Shown: positions 1-6,328, counted from the stretch's first letter. The stretch: DNA of 9,189 nt from Chloroflexota bacterium (GCA_016210435.1 JACQUF010000006.1:1-9189), one strand, 5' to 3'. Numbers and translations: made by a program. The notes: generated by a model from the sequence alone, not told the origin.

Positions 1-1
1 C

Positions 2-706
2 CAGGTGACCGTCGAGTACTCCTCGGATCACCGGCCGTTGCGCGTCCACACGGTGCTGGTGAGCACGCAGCACAACCCTGAGGTTACGAACGGCCAGATC
101 ACCGCAGAAGTGATCGAGCAAGTCGTGAAGGCAGTCATTCCCGCCGAGTATCTCGACAAGAACACCCGGTACTACGTAAACCCGTCGGGCCGCTTCGTCA
201 TCGGCGGGCCTCATGGGGATTCAGGCCTCACTGGCCGCAAGATCATCGTCGACAGCTATGGCGGAAGCGCCCGCCACGGTGGTGGATGTTTCTCAGGCAA
301 GGACCCGACGAAAGTGGACCGGTCCGGGGCCTACGCAGCCAGGTGGGTCGCCAAGAACGTGGTCGCGGCAGGCCTTGCGGACCGCCTCGAAGTGCAGATC
401 GCGTACGCCATCGGCGTCGCCAGGCCGCTTTCGATCTGGGCTGAGACGTACGGCACTGGGAAGGTTTCAAACACCGAAATCGTCAGGCTGATTCAGGACC
501 ATTTCGACCTGAGGCCTGGCGCCATCATCCGTGACCTTGACCTCCGGCGCCCGATCTACAGGCAGACCGCAGCGTACGGGCATTTTGGACGCGACGACAT
601 CGACCTGCCCTGGGAGCACCTCAACAAAGTCGACGAATTGCGGCGGGCCATTTCCAAGATGGGCAAAGTGACGGAGGCTGCGCCCGCGCGAGCGGGGGGA
701 GACTGA
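2..706 (+). CDS. metK: S-adenosylmethionine synthetase, C-terminal part (5' end outside window)
   Basis: Makes S-adenosylmethionine from methionine and ATP in the cytoplasm. The frame is open from the first bases, so the gene starts before the window. About 234 residues are visible; the family is usually 380-400, so roughly 150-160 N-terminal residues, including the first methionine/ATP-binding segment, are missing. A GTG at 5-7 is an internal Val codon, not a start. Visible family hallmarks are the GGPxGDxGLTGRK block (visible residues 68-80), then the phosphate-loop signature GGGCFSGKD (93-101) followed by PTKVDRS, and the late YGHFGR and LPWE motifs. The signature carries Cys where most family members have Ala. 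The stop lies two bases before the ATG of the phosphohexomutase gene, so the two are probably co-transcribed. Family assignment is secure. Confidence 0.96.
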   Translation, partial: QVTVEYSSDHRPLRVHTVLVSTQHNPEVTNGQITAEVIEQVVKAVIPAEYLDKNTRYYVNPSGRFVIGGPHGDSGLTGRKIIVDSYGGSARHGGGCFSGKDPTKVDRSGAYAARWVAKNVVAAGLADRLEVQIAYAIGVARPLSIWAETYGTGKVSNTEIVRLIQDHFDLRPGAIIRDLDLRRPIYRQTAAYGHFGRDDIDLPWEHLNKVDELRRAISKMGKVTEAAPARAGGD

Positions 707-708
707 GG

Positions 709-2154
709 ATGGCTCAGGGCTCAGCCGTTAGACCAATCAAGTTTGGGACCGACGGCTGGCGAGCCATCATCGCCGAGGACTTCACGTTCGCTAACGTACG
801 CGTCTGCGCGCAGGGCCTGGCGGACGAGTTGAACGCGTCCGGCGACGCGCGCAAGGGCGTGGTGGTCGCATACGACACGCGGTTTGCATCTGAGCGGTTC
901 GCCGATGCTGTCGCAGAGGTCATGGCGGCCAATGGGATAACGACGCACCTGGTCGACCGCCCGACCCCGACTCCCGCGGGAAGCTACGCGGTGACTCACC
1001 TGAAGGCAGGTGGGGCAGCGCTGATCACCGCGAGCCACAACCCCGGCAGCTACAACGGATTCAAAGTGAAGACGCCGCTCGGGAACAGCGCGCCCCCTGA
1101 GATGGTGGCGAAGCTCGAGGAACGCATCGGCCAGGTGTTCGGCGGCAGGTCGCAGGTGAAGCGGTCCCGGTTGTCGGACGCGATCCGTGCGGGAATGGTC
1201 AGAAAATTCGATCCGATCCCGGCGTATCTGGCGCAGATGGAGCGCTTGCTTGACCTCAAGCGGTTCCGGCAGGCCCGCCTGAAGGTGGTCGTTGACTCCA
1301 TGTATGGCGCGGGCGCAGGGTATCTGCCCGCATTGTTGAAGGGCGCGAATCTGGAGGTCGAAGAGATCCATGGCGAGCGCAATCCGGCATTTCCTGGCTT
1401 TGCGCAACCCGAACCTGTCGCGTCGAATCTGAAGCAACTATCCGACGCGGTGCGAAGCCGGGCAGCGGACATTGGACTGGCACTCGACGGGGATGCCGAC
1501 CGGCTGGGCGTGATCGATGAGACCGGCCGCTACCTGACGACGCTCGAGGCGTTCTCGCTCATCGCGCATCACCTGCTCGGCCGGCGCGGCGAGCGCGGTG
1601 CTATCGTCTGCACTATCACGATGAGCTCGATGGTCGAGCGTCTGGGCGAAAAATACGGGGTCGATGTTCCGCGCACGCCTGTTGGCTTCAAGTTCGTCGG
1701 CCCGAAGATGCTCGAACTCAAAGCGCTGATGGGAGGCGAAGAAAGCGGGGGATATGCCTTCCGCGGCCACATTCCCGAACGTGACGGCATCCTGAGCGGC
1801 CTGCTGGTCCTGGAGGCCGTTGTGACGACGGGCAAGCGGCCATCCGAGCTGTTGAAGGAGCTTCACGCGGTCACCGGTCCCCACTATTTCGAGCGAGTCG
1901 ACCTCCAGTTCGATGAAGCCAAGCGCGGCGAAATCCAGAAGCGGGTCACTGAGGCGAATCCCCAAGAAGTCGGCGGCCTAAGGGTGGAGCGGATCGATCG
2001 CTCGGATGGCATCCGGCTGCTGTTTGGCGGCGGCGCATGGACGGTAATGCGCTTTTCTGGCACAGAGCCGTTGATTCGCGTCTACGCCGAGGCGGCCAAC
2101 AGGGAGCAGGTGGACCGGTTGCTCAAGTCTCTGAGGGAACTCGCGGGGGTTTAG
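709..2154 (+). CDS. Phosphoglucomutase/phosphomannomutase family protein (alpha-D-phosphohexomutase)
   Basis: Expected to interconvert hexose 1- and 6-phosphates through a phosphoserine intermediate. The protein is 481 aa and all four conserved parts are present: FGTDGWRA near the N terminus (residues 12-19); the catalytic serine loop TASHNP with Ser109; the Mg2+ loop DGDADR (260-265); the sugar-specificity loop GGEESGGY (342-349); and the C-terminal phosphate-binding RFSGTEP (448-454). The GEESGG form of the specificity loop does not by itself separate glucose from mannose or glucosamine substrates, so no gene symbol is given. The ATG is chosen because a G-rich Shine-Dalgarno (694-701) lies seven bases upstream. 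It follows metK by two bases. Its stop is nine bases from the stop of the convergent DinB gene, with no terminator hairpin between them. Confidence 0.93.
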   Translation: MAQGSAVRPIKFGTDGWRAIIAEDFTFANVRVCAQGLADELNASGDARKGVVVAYDTRFASERFADAVAEVMAANGITTHLVDRPTPTPAGSYAVTHLKAGGAALITASHNPGSYNGFKVKTPLGNSAPPEMVAKLEERIGQVFGGRSQVKRSRLSDAIRAGMVRKFDPIPAYLAQMERLLDLKRFRQARLKVVVDSMYGAGAGYLPALLKGANLEVEEIHGERNPAFPGFAQPEPVASNLKQLSDAVRSRAADIGLALDGDADRLGVIDETGRYLTTLEAFSLIAHHLLGRRGERGAIVCTITMSSMVERLGEKYGVDVPRTPVGFKFVGPKMLELKALMGGEESGGYAFRGHIPERDGILSGLLVLEAVVTTGKRPSELLKELHAVTGPHYFERVDLQFDEAKRGEIQKRVTEANPQEVGGLRVERIDRSDGIRLLFGGGAWTVMRFSGTEPLIRVYAEAANREQVDRLLKSLRELAGV

Positions 2155-2163
2155 CGTCCGCCA

Positions 2164-2664
2164 CTATCGGTCTCTGGTCGAGACAAACCTGATGAAGTCG
2201 AGGCTGCCGGGCGATTGACCCAGCTGGGTCAGGCGGTCCGCCGCCTCAGCCCTGTGCTGTGTCCCGTGGTTCACCACGTGGACAAGGACTTGCCAAAGTG
2301 GCCACTCGCGCTCGCGGTCCGGTCCCGAGCGGAACGTCCTCGCCGCGCCCACGTCTTCGTCGGTGAGCCCGGCAAGGAAAGTGCGCATCTCCCCGGCGTC
2401 CTGGCCCCACCGGGCGCCCAGGGCGGCCAGGTCGGGAATCGTCTGGACGCTGAGGTCTTCTTCCGGCCAGGCACCCGTCTGGCAGCCCACCCTCCAGGAC
2501 CATTCGGCGTCGAGGATGTGCACGAGCGTGCCGAGCACGCTCTGGCAGTTCATGCCGCGGGCGCGCGTCAACTCGTCCGGAGGCGCCTTGGCAGCCACTT
2601 CCTGAAGCCTCTTGTTGGCCCAGTAGTTGTACTCGAAGAGCGTGCGGACTTCGTCAGCCCTCAT
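2164..2664 (-). CDS. DinB-family (DinB/YfiT fold) protein, copy 1
   Basis: A 166-aa protein of the DinB/YfiT four-helix-bundle superfamily, which binds a divalent metal through three histidines. Some members are bacillithiol- or mycothiol-dependent transferases; most have no known role. Visible hallmarks are the N-terminal EYNYWAN (residues 11-17), the first ligand His49 in HILDAEW, and the HVVNHGTQHR block supplying His133 and His137. The ATG at 2664 is preferred over an in-frame ATG 18 bases upstream. It sits just after a GGGGGGA Shine-Dalgarno, and it gives exactly the same length and N-terminal pattern (MxAxEhR) as the paralog at 3200-3700. It lies 35 bases downstream of the cupin gene on the same strand, so the two are probably co-transcribed. 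The substrate cannot be told from the sequence. Confidence 0.9.
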   Translation of the reverse strand: MRADEVRTLFEYNYWANKRLQEVAAKAPPDELTRARGMNCQSVLGTLVHILDAEWSWRVGCQTGAWPEEDLSVQTIPDLAALGARWGQDAGEMRTFLAGLTDEDVGAARTFRSGPDREREWPLWQVLVHVVNHGTQHRAEAADRLTQLGQSPGSLDFIRFVSTRDR

Positions 2665-2699
2665 CGTCCCCCCAGCACGCATTCAAGCGGTCCGCCTAG

Positions 2700-3026
2700 C
2701 TACGTGTAATGCACAGCCAGCCAGACCGTGTCTTGATCCGGGTCGGTCCACTCTACCCGGTGGCGAACGTGCGCCGGTATGTTCACGTAGTCGCCCGGCC
2801 TGAGCAAGAGTTCTGTCTCATCCCTCTCAATTCGGAGCCTCGCCCGCCCGCGCAGCACGACGACCCATTCATGCTGTTCCTGGTCGTACCAAAACCCCGG
2901 CGCCGACGCCTGCCCGCGCGAAACGATTCGCTCGATCCGAGTATTTCGACTTTCCGTGAGCACATCTGTGACCTCGCCCGAACGCGCATCCGGGAGGCCG
3001 GCGAAGATGTTTTTTTGTTCGGTCAC
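2700..3026 (-). CDS. Small cupin-domain protein
   Basis: A single-domain cupin of 108 aa. The first beta-barrel motif reads YDQEQHEWVVVLRGRARL (residues 47-64) and the second PGDYVNIPAHVRHRVEW (77-93). His52, His86 and His89 are the likely metal ligands together with an acidic residue near 50-53. The canonical first motif usually has HxH, and here the first His position is Gln or Glu. The GTG at 3026, giving MTEQKNIF, is chosen because the family match begins there and a GGGGGC stretch lies about eight bases upstream. An in-frame TTG at 3062 would add 12 low-complexity residues and has no good Shine-Dalgarno. The gene precedes DinB copy 1 by 35 bases on the same strand and is divergent from the tRNA. 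Enzyme or sensor function is unknown. Confidence 0.86.
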   Translation of the reverse strand: MTEQKNIFAGLPDARSGEVTDVLTESRNTRIERIVSRGQASAPGFWYDQEQHEWVVVLRGRARLRIERDETELLLRPGDYVNIPAHVRHRVEWTDPDQDTVWLAVHYT

Positions 3027-3064
3027 CGCGTGAGCCCCCGACGAAGAAGGCGATGTGCCCAAGC

Positions 3065-3070
3065 TATACT
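3065..3070 (+). promoter_or_regulatory. Possible -10 element for the tRNA-Gln gene
   Basis: TATACT matches the sigma70 -10 consensus at five of six positions and would start transcription about 33 bases before the mature tRNA 5' end. No convincing -35 hexamer lies 16-18 bases upstream, so this is only a candidate. CATAAT at 3091-3096 is an alternative, also without a good -35. Confidence 0.28.
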
Positions 3071-3085
3071 GGCTTGAGAGTCGCC

Positions 3086-3102
3086 GCGGCCATAATGGCC
3101 GC
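3086..3102. repeat. 17-bp perfect palindrome between cupin and tRNA-Gln
   Basis: GCGGCCATAATGGCCGC consists of two 8-bp arms (GCGGCCAT and ATGGCCGC) around a single central A. It lies in the divergent spacer between the cupin (- strand) and tRNA-Gln (+ strand), ending seven bases before the tRNA. A one-base centre is too tight for a normal terminator loop and there is no T-run, so it looks more like a dimeric-protein binding site or a processing-related hairpin in the tRNA leader. Either role is inference. Confidence 0.5.
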
Positions 3103-3109
3103 CCGTCAC

Positions 3110-3183
3110 TCCCGGATCGTCTAGTGGTAGGACAGAGGACTTTGGATCCTCTAGCCCAGGTTCGAATCCTGGTCCGGGAGCCA
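3110..3183 (+). tRNA. tRNA-Gln (anticodon UUG), CCA encoded
   Basis: The cloverleaf folds fully by eye. The 7-bp acceptor stem is TCCCGGA (3110-3116) paired with TCCGGGA (3173-3179). The D-arm contains AGTGGTAGGA. The anticodon stem GAGGA/TCCTC encloses the loop CTTTGGA, putting TTG at positions 34-36, which reads CAA (and CAG by wobble). The T-arm is CCAGG/CCTGG around TTCGAAT. The discriminator base is G and CCA is encoded at 3181-3183. The weak U1-A72 pair and G73 are normal for bacterial tRNA-Gln. It stands alone, with no other tRNA nearby, and points at the 3' end of DinB copy 2, which is only 16 bases away. No terminator follows it. Confidence 0.97.
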
Positions 3184-3199
3184 CGTTCGCTCGCGGGCG

Positions 3200-3700
3200 T
3201 CAGGTTGCCTTCGTTCGCGCCAGCATGATGAAGTCGAGGTCACCAGGCGACGCGCCAAGCTCCGTCAGCCTGACCGCGGCCTCACTGCGGTGTTGCGTTC
3301 CGTGGTTCACGACGTGCGCGAGGATCTTCCACAGGACCGCCCGATACTCGACTCCTTCGGTACTCCGGTAGGTAACCAGCCTCTCCAGGTCGGCGTCAGT
3401 CAGGCCGCCAACGTATGAGCGCATGGCGCCCTCTTCGTATTTCCAGCGAGACCGAAGTGTGGCCAGGTCCTTGAAATCCTCCTGCCTGGGAAGAGCGGCA
3501 GGCGACTTGCCCTCCTGGCATCGCGTACGCCACACCCATTCTGCACCGAGGATATGGGCAAGAGTGCCCCGCAGGCTCATGTAGTTCATCCCGGCGGGCG
3601 CGATGAATTCCTCGTTCTTGACCCTGGCAGCCGCATCCAGGACTTTCCCATTCGCCCAGTAATTGTATTCGTACAAATCTCTGATTTCTCCGGCTTTCAT
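3200..3700 (-). CDS. DinB-family (DinB/YfiT fold) protein, copy 2
   Basis: A 166-aa paralog of the DinB protein at 2164-2664, alignable end to end without gaps and identical at roughly half the positions by eye. The metal-ligand histidines fall at the same residues (His49 in HILGAEW, His133 and His137 in HVVNHGTQHR). EYNYWAN (11-17), GMN (37-39) and GLTD are also shared. The ATG at 3700 is chosen because GGAGG lies five bases upstream. Longer in-frame starts add an Arg-rich stretch of up to 25 residues that is absent from the paralog. Its stop lies 16 bases from the 3' end of the oppositely oriented tRNA-Gln, so readthrough would give antisense RNA across the tRNA. Likely a thiol-dependent transferase or another metal-dependent enzyme; substrate unknown. 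Confidence 0.9.
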   Translation of the reverse strand: MKAGEIRDLYEYNYWANGKVLDAAARVKNEEFIAPAGMNYMSLRGTLAHILGAEWVWRTRCQEGKSPAALPRQEDFKDLATLRSRWKYEEGAMRSYVGGLTDADLERLVTYRSTEGVEYRAVLWKILAHVVNHGTQHRSEAAVRLTELGASPGDLDFIMLARTKAT

Positions 3701-3705
3701 CGTTC

Positions 3706-3710
3706 CCTCC
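3706..3710 (-). promoter_or_regulatory. Shine-Dalgarno fixing the start of DinB copy 2
   Basis: On the minus strand GGAGG is followed by five bases and then the ATG at 3700. This selects the 166-aa product over the longer in-frame options. Confidence 0.75.
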
Positions 3711-3788
3711 CGGCGCGGTTTGCACGCAATCATGCACCAGCCGCTCAACCGCCGGCCAGCGCTTCGAGGCCGCATACACTGTCGCCCT

Positions 3789-3997
3789 CACCCCAACCCA
3801 CTCCCAGCGGGAGAGGGGAACTTAACTGGTCACCCCAACCCTCTCCCAGCGGGAGAGGGGAGCTTAACTGGTCACCCCAACCCTCTCCCAGCGGGAGAGG
3901 GGACTTCACTGGTCACCCCAACCCTCTCCCAGCGGGAGAGGGGAACTTAACTGGCCACCCCAACCCTCTCCCAGCGGGAGAGGGGAACTTAACCCGG
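3789..3997. repeat. Five tandem 41-42 bp hairpin-forming repeats
   Basis: Units start at 3789, 3831, 3873, 3914 and 3956 and are 42, 42, 41, 42 and 42 bp long. Each begins CACCCCAACCC and contains the arms CCCTCTCCC and GGGAGAGGG around an AGC loop, a 9-bp stem; the linker is close to GAACTTAACTGGT. Unit 1 has one stem mismatch (CCCACTCCC in the left arm), unit 2 has GAGCTTAACTGGT, unit 3 has lost one base in the linker (GACTTCACTGGT), and units 4 and 5 differ at the end of the linker (CTGGC and CCCGG). The array lies between the ABC operon terminator and the DinB copy 2 leader. The motif resembles REP-like palindromic repeats scattered in GC-rich bacterial genomes, here in tandem. The linkers are constant, so this is not CRISPR. 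Confidence 0.93.
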
Positions 3998-4079
3998 CAC
4001 CCCGCCGCTTCCGGTGGAAGAGGAGCGGGCGTCGCCCATGAAGCGCAGCTCCACAAACGTACCTGATCCGCACAGCCAG

Positions 4080-4111
4080 CCAAAAAGAAGGCCCCTCTCG
4101 CCAGAGGGGCC
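4080..4111 (-). terminator. Rho-independent terminator of the ABC transporter operon
   Basis: Read on the minus strand, a 9-bp GC-rich stem (GGCCCCTCT with AGAGGGGCC) and a GGCG tetraloop occupy 4111-4090. They are followed at once by TTCTTTTTG. The hairpin lies 24 bases past the stop of the DppF-like gene, the expected position for an intrinsic terminator. On the plus strand there is no T-run of comparable quality, so it acts mainly in one direction. Confidence 0.9.
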
Positions 4112-4134
4112 CTTCACTGCAGACCCGCGATGGA

Positions 4135-5256
4135 CTAGGCCTTGCGACCGTCAGTCGAAGCGGTTGACGTCGACGTCCGCTCTGCCGCTGCGGCCTGTTC
4201 AGCCGCCTTGGCGCTTGCCTCGTACAAGTGGCACGAGACCCAGTGACGCGATTTCTCCTCGGCGAGAACCGGTCGCAGTTCCTCGCAGACCGCCCCGATT
4301 TTCACCGGGCAGCGTGGATTGAACGTGCACCCGGATGGTGGGTTGATCGGGGACGGCACTTCGCCCGGCAGAATGATCTCTTCTCGCTTGATGTCCGGGT
4401 GCGACGGCAGCGCGGCCGAGATCAGCGCCCTCGTGTAGGGGTGGAGCGGATCGTCGAAGAGCGGGTCGGTGTCTCCCATCTCAACGATCTTGCCCAGGTA
4501 CATGACGGCGACCCTGTGGCACATGTACCGCACCGTGGCCAGATTGTGCGCAATCAGCATGTAAGCCAGGCCGTGCTGCTTCTGCAGATCGACGAGCAGG
4601 TTCATGATCTGCGCACGAATTGACACGTCCAGCGCGGAGACCGGCTCGTCGAGAACGACCAGCCTCGGGTTCAATGCCAGTGCACGGGCGATTCCGATGC
4701 GTTGGCGCTGCCCGCCTGAGAACTCGTGCGGGTAAAGGTTCGCTTGATAGGGGTTGAGGCCGACTTCGGTCAGAAGGTCGCCGACCCGCTTGTCGATCTG
4801 CTGGCGGGTCATGTTCGTGGCGATTTCCATCGGCTCGCCGACGATCGAACGCACGCGCATCCTCGGGTTCAGGGAAGACCACGGGTCCTGGAACACCGCC
4901 TGCACGTTGGTGCGGAAGTTGTGGCGTGTGTCCTTGTCCATCTTGAGGATGCTGTTGCCCTCGAACAGGATGTCCCCCGCGGTGGGGCGTTCAAGGTTGA
5001 GCACCATCTTGGCGGATGTCGTCTTGCCACAGCCCGACTCTCCGACCAGCCCGAACGTCTCTCCCGCCCGTATCGCGAAAGAGATGCCGTCGACGGCCTT
5101 GAGGCTCGCCTTGCCGCCGAACAGCGACCAGCCGCGCGCGACCGGGAAGTATTTCTTAAGGTGCTGAGACTCGATAAGAATCTCGTCCTTGGGTGTCGCA
5201 AGGTGCGATATGCCGGTGACAATTTTCGGTCGTTGTGCCTCGGCTGTAGTGGTCAT
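4135..5256 (-). CDS. Dipeptide/oligopeptide ABC transporter ATP-binding protein, DppF/OppF-like
   Basis: Cytoplasmic ATPase of a peptide- or nickel-type importer, 373 aa. Motifs in order: Walker A GESGCGKT (residues 72-79), Q-loop VFQDP (Gln123), signature SGGQRQR (180-186), Walker B LVVLDEP (199-205, catalytic Glu204) and H-loop His237 in IAHNLA, where Asn replaces the usual Asp after His. The C-terminal oligopeptide (oligo_HPY-type) extension carries PSPINPPSGCTFNPRCP and four cysteines (310, 316, 324, 342) in the arrangement that binds an iron-sulfur cluster in characterised DppD/DppF proteins. An Ala/Ser/Thr-rich tail follows. The ATG at 5256 overlaps the stop of the DppD-like gene as ATGA, implying translational coupling. 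An upstream in-frame start adding 11 residues would lie deeper inside that gene and is less likely. A terminator follows. Confidence 0.95.
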   Translation of the reverse strand: MTTTAEAQRPKIVTGISHLATPKDEILIESQHLKKYFPVARGWSLFGGKASLKAVDGISFAIRAGETFGLVGESGCGKTTSAKMVLNLERPTAGDILFEGNSILKMDKDTRHNFRTNVQAVFQDPWSSLNPRMRVRSIVGEPMEIATNMTRQQIDKRVGDLLTEVGLNPYQANLYPHEFSGGQRQRIGIARALALNPRLVVLDEPVSALDVSIRAQIMNLLVDLQKQHGLAYMLIAHNLATVRYMCHRVAVMYLGKIVEMGDTDPLFDDPLHPYTRALISAALPSHPDIKREEIILPGEVPSPINPPSGCTFNPRCPVKIGAVCEELRPVLAEEKSRHWVSCHLYEASAKAAEQAAAAERTSTSTASTDGRKA

Positions 5257-6317
5257 CGGACCTTCCCAACCTGCTCCCAGTTCCAGCACGCGGTAATGTG
5301 TTTGTCTTCGGCGCTGAACAACGGCGGGTACTCCTCTTTGCAGCGGTCAGTTACGTACGGGCAACGCGGTGCGAACGAGCATCCCGGTGGAAGGTTGTAC
5401 AGGGCCGGCGGCTGGCCCGCGATCGCATACAGGCGATCAGTCTTTTCTTCGAGTTTCGGTACCGAAGCGAGTAACGCCTCGGTGTACGGATGCTTTGGGC
5501 TGTTGAAGATCTGGCGGACGTCGCCGGTCTCGACGATCTTCCCTGCGTACATGACCGCCACTCGGTCGCACATCTTGGCGACGATCCCGAAGTCGTGCGT
5601 GATGAAAATGATCGCAAGCCCGGTCTCGGCCTGTATTTCTTTGAGCAGGCGCAGGTATGCCGCCTGAATCGTGACGTCGAGGGAAGTCGTTGGCTCGTCG
5701 GCGATTAGCACGAGGGGTTCGCAGGAAATACCGATCGCGCCGACGACGCGCTGGCGCATGCCGCCCGAGAGTTGATGCGGGTAGTCCTTCACGCGCGTCT
5801 CAGGTGCGGGGATACGGACTTTGCGGAGCGCCTCGATGATCTTGTCGAGGAGTCTCCGCCCGCGCAGGCCCTGGTGAATGCGGATCGCCTCGCCAACCTG
5901 GTTTTCAACGTTGAACACCGGGTTCAGGGCGGTCATCGGGTCCTGGAGAATCATCGAGACCTTGTCGCCCCGGACCTTGGACATCTCACCTTCCGACAGC
6001 TGGAGAAGGTCGACTCCGTCCAGGACGATCTGGCCGCCGACGATGTGACCTGGCGGCGAAGGCACGAGTCGCATGACCGAAAGCGAGGTTACCGACTTGC
6101 CCGAACCGGATTCGCCGACGATGCCGAGCGTTTCACCCTTTCGCAGGGAGAAGCTGAGCCCATCAACCGCCTTCACCGTGCCCCAGCGAGTCGTGAAATA
6201 GGTCCGCAGGTCCTTTACGTCGAGAATAACCTCTTCCCGGATTGTCGACGGACCAAACGCGTCCCGGTCCTGGGGCCGGATTGCGGCGCCTGTATTTACA
6301 GTTGTCGTGCCAGCCAT
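5253..6317 (-). CDS. Dipeptide/oligopeptide ABC transporter ATP-binding protein, DppD/OppD-like
   Basis: Partner ATPase of the gene that follows it, 354 aa. Walker A GESGSGKS (residues 68-75), Q-loop LQDP (Gln125), signature SGGMRQR (184-190), Walker B LVLIADEP (202-209, catalytic Glu208) and H-loop His241 in ITHDFG are all intact. The C-terminal extension has PPGCSFAPRCP and four cysteines (313, 319, 326, 344), matching the iron-sulfur cysteines of the family. The ATG at 6317 is chosen for its AAGGAG Shine-Dalgarno five bases away. The longest frame begins at a TTG inside the candidate -35 element and would add 36 residues with no family resemblance. No permease or solute-binding-protein gene is in the window, although this ATPase pair normally works with two permeases and a binding protein. 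Substrate (peptide, nickel or other) is not determinable here. Confidence 0.95.
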   Translation of the reverse strand: MAGTTTVNTGAAIRPQDRDAFGPSTIREEVILDVKDLRTYFTTRWGTVKAVDGLSFSLRKGETLGIVGESGSGKSVTSLSVMRLVPSPPGHIVGGQIVLDGVDLLQLSEGEMSKVRGDKVSMILQDPMTALNPVFNVENQVGEAIRIHQGLRGRRLLDKIIEALRKVRIPAPETRVKDYPHQLSGGMRQRVVGAIGISCEPLVLIADEPTTSLDVTIQAAYLRLLKEIQAETGLAIIFITHDFGIVAKMCDRVAVMYAGKIVETGDVRQIFNSPKHPYTEALLASVPKLEEKTDRLYAIAGQPPALYNLPPGCSFAPRCPYVTDRCKEEYPPLFSAEDKHITACWNWEQVGKVR

Positions 6318-6322
6318 GGCGT

Positions 6323-6328
6323 CTCCTT
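6323..6328 (-). promoter_or_regulatory. Shine-Dalgarno fixing the start of the DppD-like gene
   Basis: On the minus strand AAGGAG is followed by ACGCC and then ATG at 6317. This is a near-ideal site and sets the start of the 354-aa protein. Confidence 0.85.

Larger units (their letters stand above)
3701..4134. other. 434-base intergenic region with repeat array and terminator
   Basis: No believable gene lies here. From left to right it holds the 5' leader of DinB copy 2 (3701-3788, no clear promoter seen), the five-unit hairpin array (3789-3997), a decayed sixth unit (about 3998-4030), about 50 bases with nothing recognisable, and the terminator of the ABC operon (4080-4111). A plus-strand open frame through the array is open only because most of its units are 42 bp, a multiple of three. 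Confidence 0.8.

Noticed and set aside
721..1437. Long minus-strand open frame opposite the phosphohexomutase
   Set aside because: The plus-strand gene has all catalytic motifs in frame, and the antisense product is Arg/His-rich and unlike any family.
3009..3016. Homopolymer run in the cupin start region as a frameshift signal
   Set aside because: The run encodes in-frame codons in an intact gene and no alternative frame downstream makes a sensible product, so slippage is not supported.
3027..3062. Longer cupin starting at TTG 3062
   Set aside because: The extra residues are Ser/Gly/Ala-rich and lack family similarity, and no Shine-Dalgarno precedes the TTG.
3110..3183. tRNA gene as an integration (att) site for a mobile element
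   Set aside because: No copy of the tRNA 3' end is repeated elsewhere in the window, and no integrase or phage-like gene is present.
3789..3997. CRISPR array
   Set aside because: The period is 42 bp, but the stretches between hairpins are nearly constant, so there are no unique spacers, and no cas gene is in the window.
3554..4066. Plus-strand protein with a repeated PSPSGRG pattern
   Set aside because: The frame stays open only because most repeat units are 42 bp, a multiple of three. It overlaps the DinB copy 2 gene on the other strand and has no Shine-Dalgarno or family resemblance.
4726..5667. Long plus-strand open frame opposite the ABC ATPases
   Set aside because: It lies antisense to two genes with every ABC motif intact. 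It is a GC-rich shadow frame with no recognisable domain.
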